Source of the DNA: Lysobacter enzymogenes
GTDB lineage: Bacteria > Pseudomonadota > Gammaproteobacteria > Xanthomonadales > Xanthomonadaceae
Direction: 5' to 3'
Assembly (NCBI RefSeq): GCF_017355525.1
Contig: NZ_CP067395.1
Location: 5,883,019-5,947,018, forward strand
DNA length: 64,000 nucleotides
Shown: positions 53,540 through 62,074 of the stretch, one piece after another
Position numbering within the stretch: position 1 is the stretch's first letter
Layout of the letters: each line of letters starts with the position of its first letter
Position numbers and translations under genes: made by a program
The notes under the pieces: generated by a model
Seen by the model: the letters and a program-made list of their open reading frames with translations, nothing else
Told to the model about the DNA's origin: nothing
Database searches by the model: none

Positions 53540-54423
53540 GCCGCGGCCTCGGCGTCGAGGTAGGCGCCGATCACTTCGACCGCGACTTGCGGGACGATGG
53601 CGTTGCCGTAGGCGCGCAGGCGTCCCACTCGAGCGGAAACCCCATGAGCCAGCAGACGAATGCCGGATTCAGTGGTGGGTGCGCGCCGCCGCTTTCCGTC
53701 GTGGCCGATGACCCAGCAATGGCGTGCCCACGTATCGACACCAACCCCGCCGAGTTCCCGGCCTCGTTGTTGCCGCCCTTCGCCGGCGCCAGGCTGGTCG
53801 GCGTAGGCCAAAGCGCAAGTGCTAGCACACAGTGGTCCAGCCTGTCTGTGGCTCTGGATGCTCCGCTCTTGCGCGTCAACGCGGTCTCGCTCGATCCTTT
53901 CGCCGCGCTCGCTGTCGGCGTCGGCCACAAACCACAGGCGATCCCGTCGGTGGGGCGCATCGACGGCACAAGCCGGGACAACGACACCCCTGCAGGCGTA
54001 GCCGACGCTTTCCAGGTCAGCGCGCACTCCGTCGAACCAGTTCTTGCCAACCGCCGCCGCAACCTGCTCTCCCATGAGGACAGCGGGCCGTCGGGCACGG
54101 GCGAGTCGAAAAAGGTGGGGCCACAGGTGCCGATCGTCAGCCTGCGCTTTGCCTTGGCCGGCGACCGAGAACGGCTGGCACGGCGCGGAGCCGGTCCAGA
54201 GCTCGCGGTCGTCGGGCCAGCCGGCTGCTCGAGCGGCGAGTGCCCATCCGCCGATGCCGGCGAAAAAATGACATTGCCGAAATGGTCGCAGGTCAGCGGC
54301 CTGGACATCGGTGATTGATCGCTCATCCACTTCTCCCGCGGGGATCAGGCCCGCAGCCATAAGGTTGCGCAGCCACTGCGCGGCGTAGGGGTCCCACTCG
54401 TTGTAGTAGGCCCAGGCGGTCAT
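53536..54423 (-). CDS. Phage DNA (cytosine-5-)-methyltransferase
   Basis: 295 residues from ATG 54423. Motif I FAGIGGW (54-60), motif IV SAPCQPFSVAGQG with catalytic C82, motif VI as GEQV (118-121, ENV variant), motif VIII RRDRLWFVADA. A variable target-recognition stretch precedes LAHGVSARVGRLRAYGNAIV, motif X at the C-terminus. The N-terminal block YYNEWDPYAAQWLRNLMAAG is typical of phage members. It methylates cytosine in phage or host DNA, probably for anti-restriction. A second long open frame overlaps most of it (53571-54326). Confidence 0.9.
   Translation of the reverse strand: MTAWAYYNEWDPYAAQWLRNLMAAGLIPAGEVDERSITDVQAADLRPFRQCHFFAGIGGWALAARAAGWPDDRELWTGSAPCQPFSVAGQGKAQADDRHLWPHLFRLARARRPAVLMGEQVAAAVGKNWFDGVRADLESVGYACRGVVVPACAVDAPHRRDRLWFVADADSERGERIERDRVDAQERSIQSHRQAGPLCASTCALAYADQPGAGEGRQQRGRELGGVGVDTWARHCWVIGHDGKRRRAPTTESGIRLLAHGVSARVGRLRAYGNAIVPQVAVEVIGAYLDAEAAA
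53571..54326 (-). other. Long overlapping frame inside the methyltransferase gene
   Basis: 251 codons, same strand, one frame shifted, starting MSDQSPMSRPLTCDHFGNVI at ATG 54326. The translated product has features that do not look random: TGSTECALTWKASATPAG, two copies of LWPTPT and the ending LNPAFVCWLMGFPLEWDACA. I recall very similar strings in annotated phage proteins, which suggests the frame is kept across phages. It could be a second gene or a by-product of methyltransferase codons. I rate it uncertain. Confidence 0.35.
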
Positions 54424-54671
54424 GCTGCGGCCTCGTCGCCGTAGACCGTCTGGTCGGTGGTCGAGTGCCGCCCTTCCGGCGTGATGTAGACCAGGTTGTA
54501 AGTCGGGTGGAAGAACCCACTGTGGCGGTTGCCGTCGAGTCGAATTCGAAGGTGCTGACCCTTGCTCCCGACGATCACGCCTTCCATCAGCTCAAGATCG
54601 CGGCCGGACATGTACTCGACGCGCATGCCGCGCTTTGCCGGGACACCGTAGGTCAGGCGGATGTAGGCCAT
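54420..54671 (-). CDS. Small phage protein, unknown
   Basis: 83 residues from ATG 54671. Basic beta-rich protein (YIRLTYGVPAKRGMRVEYMS, LRIRLDGNRHSGFFHPTYNL) ending in acidic DEAAA. Overlaps the methyltransferase start by four bases. No family recognised. Confidence 0.6.
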   Translation of the reverse strand: MAYIRLTYGVPAKRGMRVEYMSGRDLELMEGVIVGSKGQHLRIRLDGNRHSGFFHPTYNLVYITPEGRHSTTDQTVYGDEAAA

Positions 54672-54673
54672 GC

Positions 54674-55480
54674 TCACTCTCCACCCCCACCCGCGGCCCG
54701 CGCGGCGTCGATGGCGGCCTGCATGATCGGTGTGGGCCGGAAGCATTCGTGCGGGAACTCTCCGTAAGCCGAGCAATTGCACCCTTCGCCGCAAGGCTCG
54801 GCAACCTCGACCGGATCAAGCAGTCCGTGCTTGACGGCGGCGTCTTGCAGCATCCCGCCATCCACGTCACCGATCCAGTCTGCGTCGAGATTGAGGATTT
54901 CGACCGCGAACGCGCCAAACTTTGCAGCCGCATCCTCGCGATCCCGCGCCGCTTCCGTGGGCTGGGGCGGGGTGGTGACCGGACGATCTAGCGCCTGTTC
55001 GTGGAGAGCGATCATCGCGTTGTTGACGGTATGCGCGAATCCTGCGGCTGTAGCTTCGGGCGCACCGTGTTTCACCGCAAGTTCGTACAGCGCATCGCTC
55101 GCCCCTTGCCCTTCCGCCATGTGCATTTTGGCGCAGGCGTTGTTGAGGCCGGCACTGGTTCGGATGTTGTAATCGATCCCCTGCGCGCCCTCCGGCTGAG
55201 CCAAGGTGCGGTCGTAGGTCTCTCGCGTGACGTTGCCGACGCCGTGACAAGTCGGGCACACGTAAAACGCGCCGCGCTCGGACTGAGCGCCATCCGGCGC
55301 TGCGGCGTCCCGAGACGCTAGCCACGCCCGCCATTGCAGGTCGCAGTTTTGGCTGCCAATCGGATTGGCCGTGTAATCGAACGCGGCGCCGACGTACCAG
55401 TGTTCGAAATCACGGCGCAGCGCGTTGATGCGTTCGCTGCCGTCGTCGCGATGGAATCTCGGTGAGGGGCGGTCAGCCAC
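54674..55480 (-). CDS. Phage protein with zinc-ribbon-like motif
   Basis: 268 residues from a GTG at 55480 that lies inside the 3' end of the previous gene. Begins ADRPSPRFHRDDGSERINAL. A CPTCHGVGNVTRE knuckle (about residue 68) recalls DnaJ-type zinc motifs. A second cysteine group near the C-terminus (PCGEGCNCSAYGEFPHEC) may bind metal. Ea22-like accessory phage proteins often show such mosaic structure. Function unknown. Confidence 0.6.
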   Translation of the reverse strand: MADRPSPRFHRDDGSERINALRRDFEHWYVGAAFDYTANPIGSQNCDLQWRAWLASRDAAAPDGAQSERGAFYVCPTCHGVGNVTRETYDRTLAQPEGAQGIDYNIRTSAGLNNACAKMHMAEGQGASDALYELAVKHGAPEATAAGFAHTVNNAMIALHEQALDRPVTTPPQPTEAARDREDAAAKFGAFAVEILNLDADWIGDVDGGMLQDAAVKHGLLDPVEVAEPCGEGCNCSAYGEFPHECFRPTPIMQAAIDAARAAGGGGE

Positions 55481-56063
55481 GGCCCACCTCCCGCCCCAGC
55501 GCCGCCGCCAGAACTCGATGGGCCATTCTCCGCGCTTCGCCTTGCTTGAGGCTGTTGCCGCGTTCAACCCACGCCGGCTTTTCTCCAGGTTCGTCGTAAA
55601 CCATGTCGGCATAGACCTCACGCGCGCCTGCCTCCACCATCGCCTCATCGACCTCCACCGCCGGCGCAGCCTTCTTCCCGCAGGTGTAGCAGTCATATGG
55701 CCCGGTGCCGTCAGTAGCCCACACGCCATCTTTTTCGCAGGACGGACACTCAGCGGCGGGCGCGGCGGCGAGCATGGCGTCATGTAGCTCCTGAGCGGTC
55801 TGATAAGCACCTGAGTCATTTCCGTAAACGGCCTCAATCTCAGGCGTAACCGTCCTCGGCACCACCACCCACCCCTCAGCAGTCAACCCCTGGTTGACGA
55901 CTGGCGATTGGGTGAGGAGGCACTCGAGTTCGTCGGCTATGTGCTCGGCGGCAGCTTCTGTGAAGTTGTTGGGGCCGGTGATCCACTTGCCGTCTGGAGC
56001 ATGGATTCGCAGAACGCTACGGATCGAAGCGAACACCAGCTCCCGCAGTTCGTTGTGGGTCAT
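55473..56063 (-). CDS. Phage protein with zinc ribbon, unknown
   Basis: 196 residues from ATG 56063. Blocks: an N-terminal helical part, LTAEGWVVVPRTVTPEI, a zinc ribbon CPSCEKDGV ... CYTCGKK (about 103-130), and a C-terminal DEAMVEAGAREVYADM helix-rich module. The middle and last blocks are recurrent modules of phage accessory proteins. Overlaps both neighbours. Confidence 0.6.
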   Translation of the reverse strand: MTHNELRELVFASIRSVLRIHAPDGKWITGPNNFTEAAAEHIADELECLLTQSPVVNQGLTAEGWVVVPRTVTPEIEAVYGNDSGAYQTAQELHDAMLAAAPAAECPSCEKDGVWATDGTGPYDCYTCGKKAAPAVEVDEAMVEAGAREVYADMVYDEPGEKPAWVERGNSLKQGEARRMAHRVLAAALGREVGRG

Positions 56064-56260
56064 GACGTCACCTCGCGTCCATTCTCATCAATAACGATCT
56101 CGCCAAAGACATCGCCAAGATCGAGACTTTGGGAGCAGTGGTAGCAGAGATGTGCCTTAGCTTTGTCAGCGGCAAGCTCTCGTGCCTGCTCGGCGTCGTC
56201 GGCTTCAACCTCAATTGTTTCGCAAGCGTCGTACTGGAGAATCACTTGAAACTTAGCCAT
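56060..56260 (-). CDS. Small phage protein with CxxC, unknown
   Basis: 66 residues from ATG 56260, chosen over ATG 56269 because AGGGG is nine bases before it and directly abuts the other. Acidic alpha/beta protein with HLCYHCSQSLDLGDVFGEIV. Overlaps neighbours on both sides. Confidence 0.55.
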   Translation of the reverse strand: MAKFQVILQYDACETIEVEADDAEQARELAADKAKAHLCYHCSQSLDLGDVFGEIVIDENGREVTS

Positions 56261-56645
56261 TGCCTTCATCCCCTTGCGCGTTGAGGGCGGCGCGACTGTC
56301 GCGCTCTAGTTTGATAGCTGAATCCACGGCCTCGCGCAGAGTTATTCCACATGCGCGGTATGGCGGAAGATCGTGGCTGATTGAAATATCGCCATCTCCA
56401 GGCGCGTCAATAATCATTCCGATGTGAATATCCCCGGCTCGCGTCAGCCAGTTCATCCGATTAGCGTCCTCCCGCAACCTCTCCACCTCCGAGCGCAGGG
56501 CGTCGTAGTCGGTGAAGAGGACGAAATCACCGCTCGGCGACTCTTCGACGAAGCCGTGCCGGCACTCGCAGCCGTAGTCGTCGGTCCGCTCGCCGGTAAA
56601 GAGGTGGTAGCGCGCAACCGGCCGCGCGTCGTGCGGGGTGGTCAT
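56253..56645 (-). CDS. Phage protein, unknown
   Basis: 130 residues from ATG 56645, GGAG eight bases upstream. Contains YDALRSEVERLREDANRMNW, a coiled-coil block common in phage Ea22/DUF-type accessory proteins, and a C-terminal TLREAVDSAIKLERDSRAAL. Overlaps the next gene by eight bases. Confidence 0.6.
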   Translation of the reverse strand: MTTPHDARPVARYHLFTGERTDDYGCECRHGFVEESPSGDFVLFTDYDALRSEVERLREDANRMNWLTRAGDIHIGMIIDAPGDGDISISHDLPPYRACGITLREAVDSAIKLERDSRAALNAQGDEGNG

Positions 56646-56881
56646 GGGCGGGTCTCCTTCTTCGCTTCTTGGATTGCCCACTTGACATAGGCGACAGGCG
56701 AGTCACCTCCGTCTGCTTGAACATCAAGCAGCTTTGCGAGGTTGGCTGCGAATTCGTTGGAGTTGATGCCGATGCCGTCACGGCGGGCTCGGCTACGACC
56801 TGCGTCGAAACCCTCCCGCCACGAAATGACGCTGGTGGCTGCCAAGAACATGCAGACGATTGACAGAAAGATGACCATCAC
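56642..56881 (-). CDS. Small phage membrane protein
   Basis: 79 residues. One N-terminal hydrophobic helix (MVIFLSIVCMFLAATSVISW), then a charged cytoplasmic tail (GFDAGRSRARRDG ... AIQEAKKETRP). Its stop overlaps the next start (ATGA). Function unknown. Confidence 0.55.
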   Translation of the reverse strand: MMVIFLSIVCMFLAATSVISWREGFDAGRSRARRDGIGINSNEFAANLAKLLDVQADGGDSPVAYVKWAIQEAKKETRP

Positions 56882-57210
56882 TCACCTCCCACAGCAGCAG
56901 GAGGGGCGGGGAGGGGCATGAAGCGATTGCCGATAACGTCGTCCAGGCTCCAAGGGCAGATGAACTTGCGCGTCTCGGCACGGGTCATGTTGTCGGTTAC
57001 GAGCGCCCAGTAGGCAACACGAGGTCCATCCTCGCTATCGATAAGGATGTGCTCGCCATCCCTCGGCGCCTCCTCAATCGGCCGCCACATCGAAGCCAGC
57101 GCGGCGGTTAGGGCGGCGTGCATCGCGGGATATTCCGCCATGTCATCGCCGGCCCTGGCTTCGTCGTATGCGTTGCACGCGCGCTTCGTAATATCTTCAG
57201 TGACAAACAC
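56878..57210 (-). CDS. DUF551-like phage protein
   Basis: 110 residues from a GTG with AAGGAG eight bases upstream, which overrules a longer upstream frame. The C-terminal half has MWRPIEEAPRDGEHILI and ends near FMPLPAPPA, the pattern of DUF551 (WxxxxxxxPxxGxxVL ... WMPLPxPP), common in phages. Function unknown. Confidence 0.65.
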   Translation of the reverse strand: MFVTEDITKRACNAYDEARAGDDMAEYPAMHAALTAALASMWRPIEEAPRDGEHILIDSEDGPRVAYWALVTDNMTRAETRKFICPWSLDDVIGNRFMPLPAPPAAVGGE

Positions 57211-57421
57211 GCTCGTTCTCCTTTTTGTCGAGGCACGCGATTGCCTCTTGGATTTCGACCGGGCCGATATCGCTTGGCTCATCGCAGTCCTTGAGCGCCT
57301 TCGCCAGCGTTATGGCCAGATCTCCCCACTGCGATTGCGACAACTGGTCGCCTCGCGCCTGAGCCTCTGCGGCATACAGCGCGCACTTTGCAAAAGCCGC
57401 CTCTAGGTGCTGCTTATTCAC
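57197..57421 (-). CDS. Small phage protein, unknown
   Basis: 74 residues from a GTG overlapping the helicase stop (GTGA). Helical and acidic, with two or three cysteines. No family recognised. Confidence 0.55.
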   Translation of the reverse strand: MNKQHLEAAFAKCALYAAEAQARGDQLSQSQWGDLAITLAKALKDCDEPSDIGPVEIQEAIACLDKKENERVCH

Positions 57422-59094
57422 GCTGCCTTCCTCATGGCACTACGCAGCCACTCGGGCGCGCTGTTGTTAACGAATTGCGGAGCCGCGGATGGCTCGGCCG
57501 CGCCCCATTCGTACTCGGTGATCCGAGGCCACTTGTCAGTCTCGTCCGTCGTAATGCCGCTCGGTGTCGGCAGGCTGTAGGCGCGCTCAAGCGCCTCTTC
57601 GACAGTTCGCGGGATGCCACCCTCAGCATCGCGCTCTTGCCACCAGCGCATAGCGCTTGCCCGCGCATTGCCCTGGTGCTCCAGGCACACGAAGTCCGTG
57701 AACCGGCGCAGGCCGCATTGGTAGATGGCGCGCAAGTGGTCGGGCTTGCCTTGCTTGCCCTTGCCGCGCTCATACTTCACTGAATGCACGGCGTGCTTCG
57801 TGATCTTCCGCGGCTGATCGGCGCTCAGTACGGGCGCATCCACCGGGCGATCCAAGTGCGATGGGTCAGCGCTGCCAAACTTGAAGCCGCATTCGCACTC
57901 ACGAATACCGAGAGCCAGGACCGCATTGCATCGCGGGCACTCCTTGACGCGAGCCGTATCGACCGTGGCCGCCTTACCCGGCCTGGCCGAGCGCACGCGG
58001 ATCGCGTCGACGGGTCCGTGCTCCAAAATGTTGCCGGCGTAGTCGAGAACAAGGCAGTCGTTCTTTCCGTCTGCGAGACGAAATCCACGGCCGACTTGCT
58101 GGTAGTACAGGCCCGGGCTCTTGGTCGGCCGAAGCATGGCCACACAGTCGATGTGCGGTGCATCGAAGCCCTCGGACAGCACGTTGACGTTGACCATCCA
58201 ACGGAGTAGGCCCCTCTGGTAGGCCTCAATTGCCGCCTTGCGCGCGGCCTTCTTGGTGCCGCGGTGGATCACCTCGCCTAGCTCTCCACGAGCGCGCAGC
58301 TCTTCCAAGACCGCCTCTGCGTGAGCCACGTCAGCACAGAACACGATCCCAGCTCGGCGTCCCGCAGCGCGAGACAGAAGATCGGCGACGGTGCGCGAGA
58401 CCAAGTCATCGGCTCGCATGGCCGCCGACAGCTCGCGCTCGACGTACTCTCCTCCGCGGGTGTGCACCGCGGACAGGTCGGCGCGGATCAGGCCGCCAGG
58501 CGTGACCAGCCGGCTGAGATAGCCGTCGGCGATCAAGTCTCCGACGCGGGCCTCGTATGCGATCTCGCTCAGGATATGGTCGGGGCCGCACACCGGCACC
58601 GCAGCCCCTTGGAGCCGGTATGGAGTCGCGGTCAGGCCAATCACGCGAAGGTGCGGATTGAAGCGGCGGCAAGCGGCAATGAAGTCGCGATACATGCCCT
58701 CGCCATCGAGCGGGATGCGATGCGCTTCGTCGACCAGCAGCAAGTCGAAGCGGCCCAGCTCGTGTGCTCGGTTCGCGACGGACTGGATCTGGCAAAACAG
58801 GATCTTCTCGAACCGATCACGTTTGCGCAGCCCGGCCGCATAGATCCCCATCGGGGCTTCGGGCCAATACGAGCGCAGCTTGTCAGCGTTTTGGGCGACC
58901 AGCTCCTGGACGTGGGCCAGGATGCCCACGCGACCCTGCCACTGCTGCACAGCCTCGGACGCGATGGCGGCCATGAGCGGCGACTTGCCGGCGCCAGTGG
59001 GCAGTACGAGAGCCGGATTGCCGTCGGCCACGCGGAGATAGTCCCAGAGGCAGTCCAGGGCCATCTGTTGATAGGGGCGAAGTCGGATGGTCAC
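57418..59094 (-). CDS. Phage SF2 DEAD/DEAH-box helicase with C-terminal zinc motif
   Basis: 558 residues from a GTG overlapping the previous stop. Motif I LPTGAGKSPL (31-40), motif II VDEAHRIP (DEAH 122-125), motif III GLTATPYR, motif V-VI NVLSEGFDAPHIDC and QVGRGFRLADGK. These match SSL2/RadD-type helicases used in phage replication or recombination. After the helicase core a zinc knuckle (ECPRCNAVLALGIRECECGF) and a C-terminal region rich in W/R (MRWWQERDAEGG) may bind DNA. Works presumably with the nuclease and ATPase encoded upstream. Confidence 0.9.
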   Translation of the reverse strand: MTIRLRPYQQMALDCLWDYLRVADGNPALVLPTGAGKSPLMAAIASEAVQQWQGRVGILAHVQELVAQNADKLRSYWPEAPMGIYAAGLRKRDRFEKILFCQIQSVANRAHELGRFDLLLVDEAHRIPLDGEGMYRDFIAACRRFNPHLRVIGLTATPYRLQGAAVPVCGPDHILSEIAYEARVGDLIADGYLSRLVTPGGLIRADLSAVHTRGGEYVERELSAAMRADDLVSRTVADLLSRAAGRRAGIVFCADVAHAEAVLEELRARGELGEVIHRGTKKAARKAAIEAYQRGLLRWMVNVNVLSEGFDAPHIDCVAMLRPTKSPGLYYQQVGRGFRLADGKNDCLVLDYAGNILEHGPVDAIRVRSARPGKAATVDTARVKECPRCNAVLALGIRECECGFKFGSADPSHLDRPVDAPVLSADQPRKITKHAVHSVKYERGKGKQGKPDHLRAIYQCGLRRFTDFVCLEHQGNARASAMRWWQERDAEGGIPRTVEEALERAYSLPTPSGITTDETDKWPRITEYEWGAAEPSAAPQFVNNSAPEWLRSAMRKAA

Positions 59095-59411
59095 GCCGCC
59101 ACCTTGCTCTTGCGGCCTGCGTAGACACGCTTCCGCGCTTTCGCCCGCGGACCAAGCCCGCGCTCCGCGACTGCGACGTGCAGATCCTCCTGAATCATCC
59201 GCCACAGCTGGAATTTCCCCGGCCCGACGCTGTAGACGCCCACCAGGTCCTCGTCCAGCACGTGGCCGACGCTCTCCAGTGTTGCGACACCATCTGGCGT
59301 TACGCATAGAGCGCGCGTCTTGCCGGCGCCAACGATCTCGTGCGAGGCCTTGTCTGCGATCTGACTGATGGTCTGCTTACCCAGTCGGCCGACGATGATT
59401 TCGATGCTCAT
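59091..59411 (-). CDS. Phage protein, unknown
   Basis: 106 residues from ATG 59411. IEIIVGRLGKQTISQIADKA at the start, basic C-terminus (RGLGPRAKARKRVYAGRKSK). Overlaps both nuclease and helicase genes by four bases, so likely part of the same replication/recombination module. Confidence 0.6.
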   Translation of the reverse strand: MSIEIIVGRLGKQTISQIADKASHEIVGAGKTRALCVTPDGVATLESVGHVLDEDLVGVYSVGPGKFQLWRMIQEDLHVAVAERGLGPRAKARKRVYAGRKSKVAA

Positions 59412-60505
59412 GCGGCTTCCTCGAAGGTCTCGGATTCGCGATCGACGATCACGCCGGCGTACTCGGCGCGGATGCGTTGGAACTCGACGTCGCGGAGCAG
59501 GGCAGGCGTGCTTGCGGCCAGCTCCTTGGAGGTGAAGCTGTTGATCCCCCAGGGGCCGTTGCGAAACACGTAGCCATCCGCGGCGCGGTACTCGACCCAG
59601 CCCTCGGCCTCGCTGGCGTCGACGGCTTCGCCCCAGCGGCTCAAAAGGGCCGGGATGTAACGATGCTCTCCACACCCCTCGCGCTGCGCGTCCAACGGAA
59701 TGTCGGCGCCGTACTTGGCGCAGCTCCAGCGGCCGTCGCCGTCCCGCTCAGGCGTGGCGTGAAGGCAGGCGCGGCAGGAAGGCTTCGGCAGAAGAACGCC
59801 GTGGCAAGTGTCGTAGAAGGAGCAACGCCCCTTGCACTGCCACCATGCGGGGTCTTCGCTCAGCCGCGTGAGCGGCTCCGGCGAGAAGATGACGCGGTCA
59901 GCCCGGTCCAGCAGGCGTTGGCTCGCGGTTTCGTCGTGACGAATTCGCTCGCCATAGATCTGGTCGTCATTCTTGTTGACGCTCAGCAGCAAGGTCCGCT
60001 CAAGGGATGCAAGCCGCATCTCAACTTGGTTCTGGGCCCAATAGCCCGGCTCAGCCTTCTTTGCCCCGCTCTTGTGGAGCGCCTTCCACTTGTCGTCTTT
60101 GGCGGTCTTATAGCTTAGGTTGTGCCAGGTCTTCGGCGCCTCAAAGACGCCAAGAGCAACACCGTCGATTTTTGCGACGAAGTGGCCACTGCAGGCTGTG
60201 AACGTGAATTGCTCACCAGTTCCAGGATCGAGGTCGATGACCTGGAGTCCAGCGCCACGAAGTTCCTCGGTGAAGACGGCTTCCTCGCGATGCCCCCGGT
60301 TGAACAGCCGCCTCATGCGGCCATCGAAGCGTGGGCCATTGCCGGTAAAGCACCAGCGGAAGCTGTACCAAAGCTCCCGATCACACGGCCGCCCAATCTG
60401 TGACGCGCCAAGCCGCCGGCTTAAGCGCTCGAGCTTGCCCTCCCACCACGAGTAGATCGCGGTGACTGTCGGCGATTGGGTGACGGATTGGGGGAGGGTG
60501 GCCAT
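59408..60505 (-). CDS. PD-(D/E)XK-like phage nuclease (RecB/Cas4-like)
   Basis: 365 residues from ATG 60505. LGASQIGRPCDRELWYSFRW with GHREEAVFTEEL matches the Cas4/RecB N-terminal helices. HFVAKIDGVALGVFEAPKTW gives D...E-x-x-K instead of the usual D...ExK. QNQVEMRLASLERTLLLSVN supplies the Q of the QxxxY helix. A cysteine group (CKGRCSFYDTC ... CRAC ... C) in the C-terminal half may hold zinc or an Fe-S cluster. Likely the phage recombination exonuclease. Confidence 0.72.
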   Translation of the reverse strand: MATLPQSVTQSPTVTAIYSWWEGKLERLSRRLGASQIGRPCDRELWYSFRWCFTGNGPRFDGRMRRLFNRGHREEAVFTEELRGAGLQVIDLDPGTGEQFTFTACSGHFVAKIDGVALGVFEAPKTWHNLSYKTAKDDKWKALHKSGAKKAEPGYWAQNQVEMRLASLERTLLLSVNKNDDQIYGERIRHDETASQRLLDRADRVIFSPEPLTRLSEDPAWWQCKGRCSFYDTCHGVLLPKPSCRACLHATPERDGDGRWSCAKYGADIPLDAQREGCGEHRYIPALLSRWGEAVDASEAEGWVEYRAADGYVFRNGPWGINSFTSKELAASTPALLRDVEFQRIRAEYAGVIVDRESETFEEAA

Positions 60506-60674
60506 GATGGTCTCTAGGAGGTGAGGCGGGCGGCGTGCCGTCGCGTTTAAGACGGCTCCGCTTCATCGGCGATTAGTCGGCCTGATACCGATGCCGACCG
60601 CCTCATTGAAAGTGCCGGTACGTCGTTACGCTGCCGGCTCAGCGCGGAGGTGCGCGCGACGCTCGCGTGTACGA

Positions 60675-61202
60675 TCAGGCGGCCTTGTTGCGGAGCCAGG
60701 GGGCGTTGTCAGAAGGGGCAGGCGTCGGGCTGGGCGTGCTGCTCGCCGACGGATTGACGTTTCCCGAGCCAACTTCCGGCTTGCGCCACGACTTGACCTC
60801 GTTGGTATCGCGGTCGCGCTTCTGGCCCTTCTTGGAGCCGTAGATGATCTCACTGCCAGCCGGGTAGAACTCGACCCGGATCATGTGCGGCTTGTTGTGC
60901 AACTCCTGAGAGTCACGCGGATTGGCGACGCCGGTAGCTTCGCGGATCGACGCGAACTGGCGGTTCGCGATCTCGACTGTCTTCTCGTTCGGGTTGTCAA
61001 GGTTGAGGCGGATCCAGAGCTTCCGGCCCTTGTATTCGCCCTCCATGATTTCCTCGACGAGCTCCAGGTAGTGCCCGGTGTTGCCGCTGGTGGGCTTCAT
61101 GTCCGACTCGACGATGCGCGCCAGATAGTCGGCGGTCGGAATGGGGGCGAAGTCCTGCTGGGCTTCGGCGTTCGGATCGTAGGCGCCGGTCAGATTGGCC
61201 AT
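60675..61202 (-). CDS. DUF669 family phage protein
   Basis: 175 residues from ATG 61202. The DUF669 pattern is clear: ADYLARIVESDMKPTSGNTG, YLELVEEIMEGEYKGRKLWI, NLDNPNEKTVEIANRQFASI, ELHNKPHMIRV. Ends in a Pro/Ser linker and an acidic-free tail. DUF669 genes sit beside Sak4-type ATPases and nucleases in many phages, and are thought to be ssDNA-binding or recombination partners. About 170 bases of non-coding sequence separate it from the nuclease gene. Confidence 0.88.
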   Translation of the reverse strand: MANLTGAYDPNAEAQQDFAPIPTADYLARIVESDMKPTSGNTGHYLELVEEIMEGEYKGRKLWIRLNLDNPNEKTVEIANRQFASIREATGVANPRDSQELHNKPHMIRVEFYPAGSEIIYGSKKGQKRDRDTNEVKSWRKPEVGSGNVNPSASSTPSPTPAPSDNAPWLRNKAA

Positions 61203-61330
61203 TGCTGTTCTCTCGTTAGTAGTGCGGGGTAGGAGGGGCTAGGCTGTTGAATGTCGCGCCAGGCGGTGCCATACCAGGTCGCCGCTTCGCCCCGTAGATC
61301 AAGCCGCCTGCGCGGCCGGGTGCATCGCAT
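61190..61330 (-). CDS. Possible 46-residue phage ORF
   Basis: From ATG 61330: a basic start, then LRGEAATWYGTAWRDIQQPS and a stop overlapping the DUF669 start region. No good ribosome site. It fills the space between ATPase and DUF669 genes; real coding status uncertain. Confidence 0.3.
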   Translation of the reverse strand: MRCTRPRRRLDLRGEAATWYGTAWRDIQQPSPSYPALLTREQQWPI

Positions 61331-61333
61331 CCA

Positions 61334-62067
61334 TCAGTGCCGGCCACGACAGGTCCAGCACGTCCGGAAGCCCGTAGCGTTGCCGGCGATGAAGCTCGGC
61401 TTTGCGTTGCAGTGCATAACGCGACCGCCTGTGCCGACGGCGCGAGCGCGCTTCTTGTTGAAACCAACGTCTTCCTTCTTGATCGCGACCTCGTCGGCGG
61501 CGTACAGGATCGCGTCAGCCCACTCGACGATCAGGCCGAGCGCGCCCTTCTGCATCTTCAGCTCGTAGCGGTCGTAGGCCTCGCTGTCCGGCGCCTCGAA
61601 GCGCTTGACGGCGCTGTGTGCGATCAGAACGATCGCCATGCCGCGGTTCATGCGGAGCTCGTTGCATCCGGCCAGGAATTCGCGCCAAACGGCGTTCGCC
61701 TCGATGTAGCCCTTGCCGTAGCCGGGCGCCTCGATGTTGGCCCAGCCGTTACGACGACAGGCGTAGTCCCAGATCATCGGTTCGAGCCAGTCAGTCGAGT
61801 CCACCACCGCAGTCCCGTAGTCGTGCTCCTGGTCGCGCAGAGCGGTCAGCGCCTGCTGCACTTCCTCGTAGGTCTTGAGCGGGGAGCCGCCGTTGAAGGC
61901 GTCGACCTCGATGCCGCTCAGGCCGTCCTCCAGGGGGATGAAGATCGGCTTGTAAGCGCCGGCGGCGAAGGTGGACTTGCCGACTTTCTGCGCGCCGTGG
62001 ATGACCACCCGCGGGGGCAGGGGCGTTTGCGGGTGGTGCGGGAGATGCTGGAGAGGGAGATGGCCAT
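61334..62067 (-). CDS. Phage RecA-like (Sak4/AAA_24) ATPase, 5' end frameshifted
   Basis: The main frame (61334-62008) encodes Walker A HGAQKVGKSTF, Walker B-like YGTAVVDSTDWLEPMIWDY and a sensor block GMAIVLIAHSAVKRF. The expected N-terminus, MAISLSSISRTTRKRP from ATG 62067, is present but in another frame. One missing C in CGCCCCTGCCCCCGC (around 62013-62027) explains the shift. With the base restored the protein would be about 244 residues, normal for single-strand annealing/recombinase ATPases of this family. As given, translation would need the internal GTG at 62008. Confidence 0.75.
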
Positions 62068-62074
62068 GGTGGTC

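Noticed and set aside
53470..54318. Plus-strand frame opposite the phage methyltransferase
   Set aside because: All phage genes run on the minus strand with overlapping starts and stops; this frame shows no motif or ribosome site.
60381..60566. Minus-strand frame across the nuclease start
   Set aside because: Overlaps the conserved N-terminus of the nuclease in another frame and is Pro/His/Arg-rich without features.
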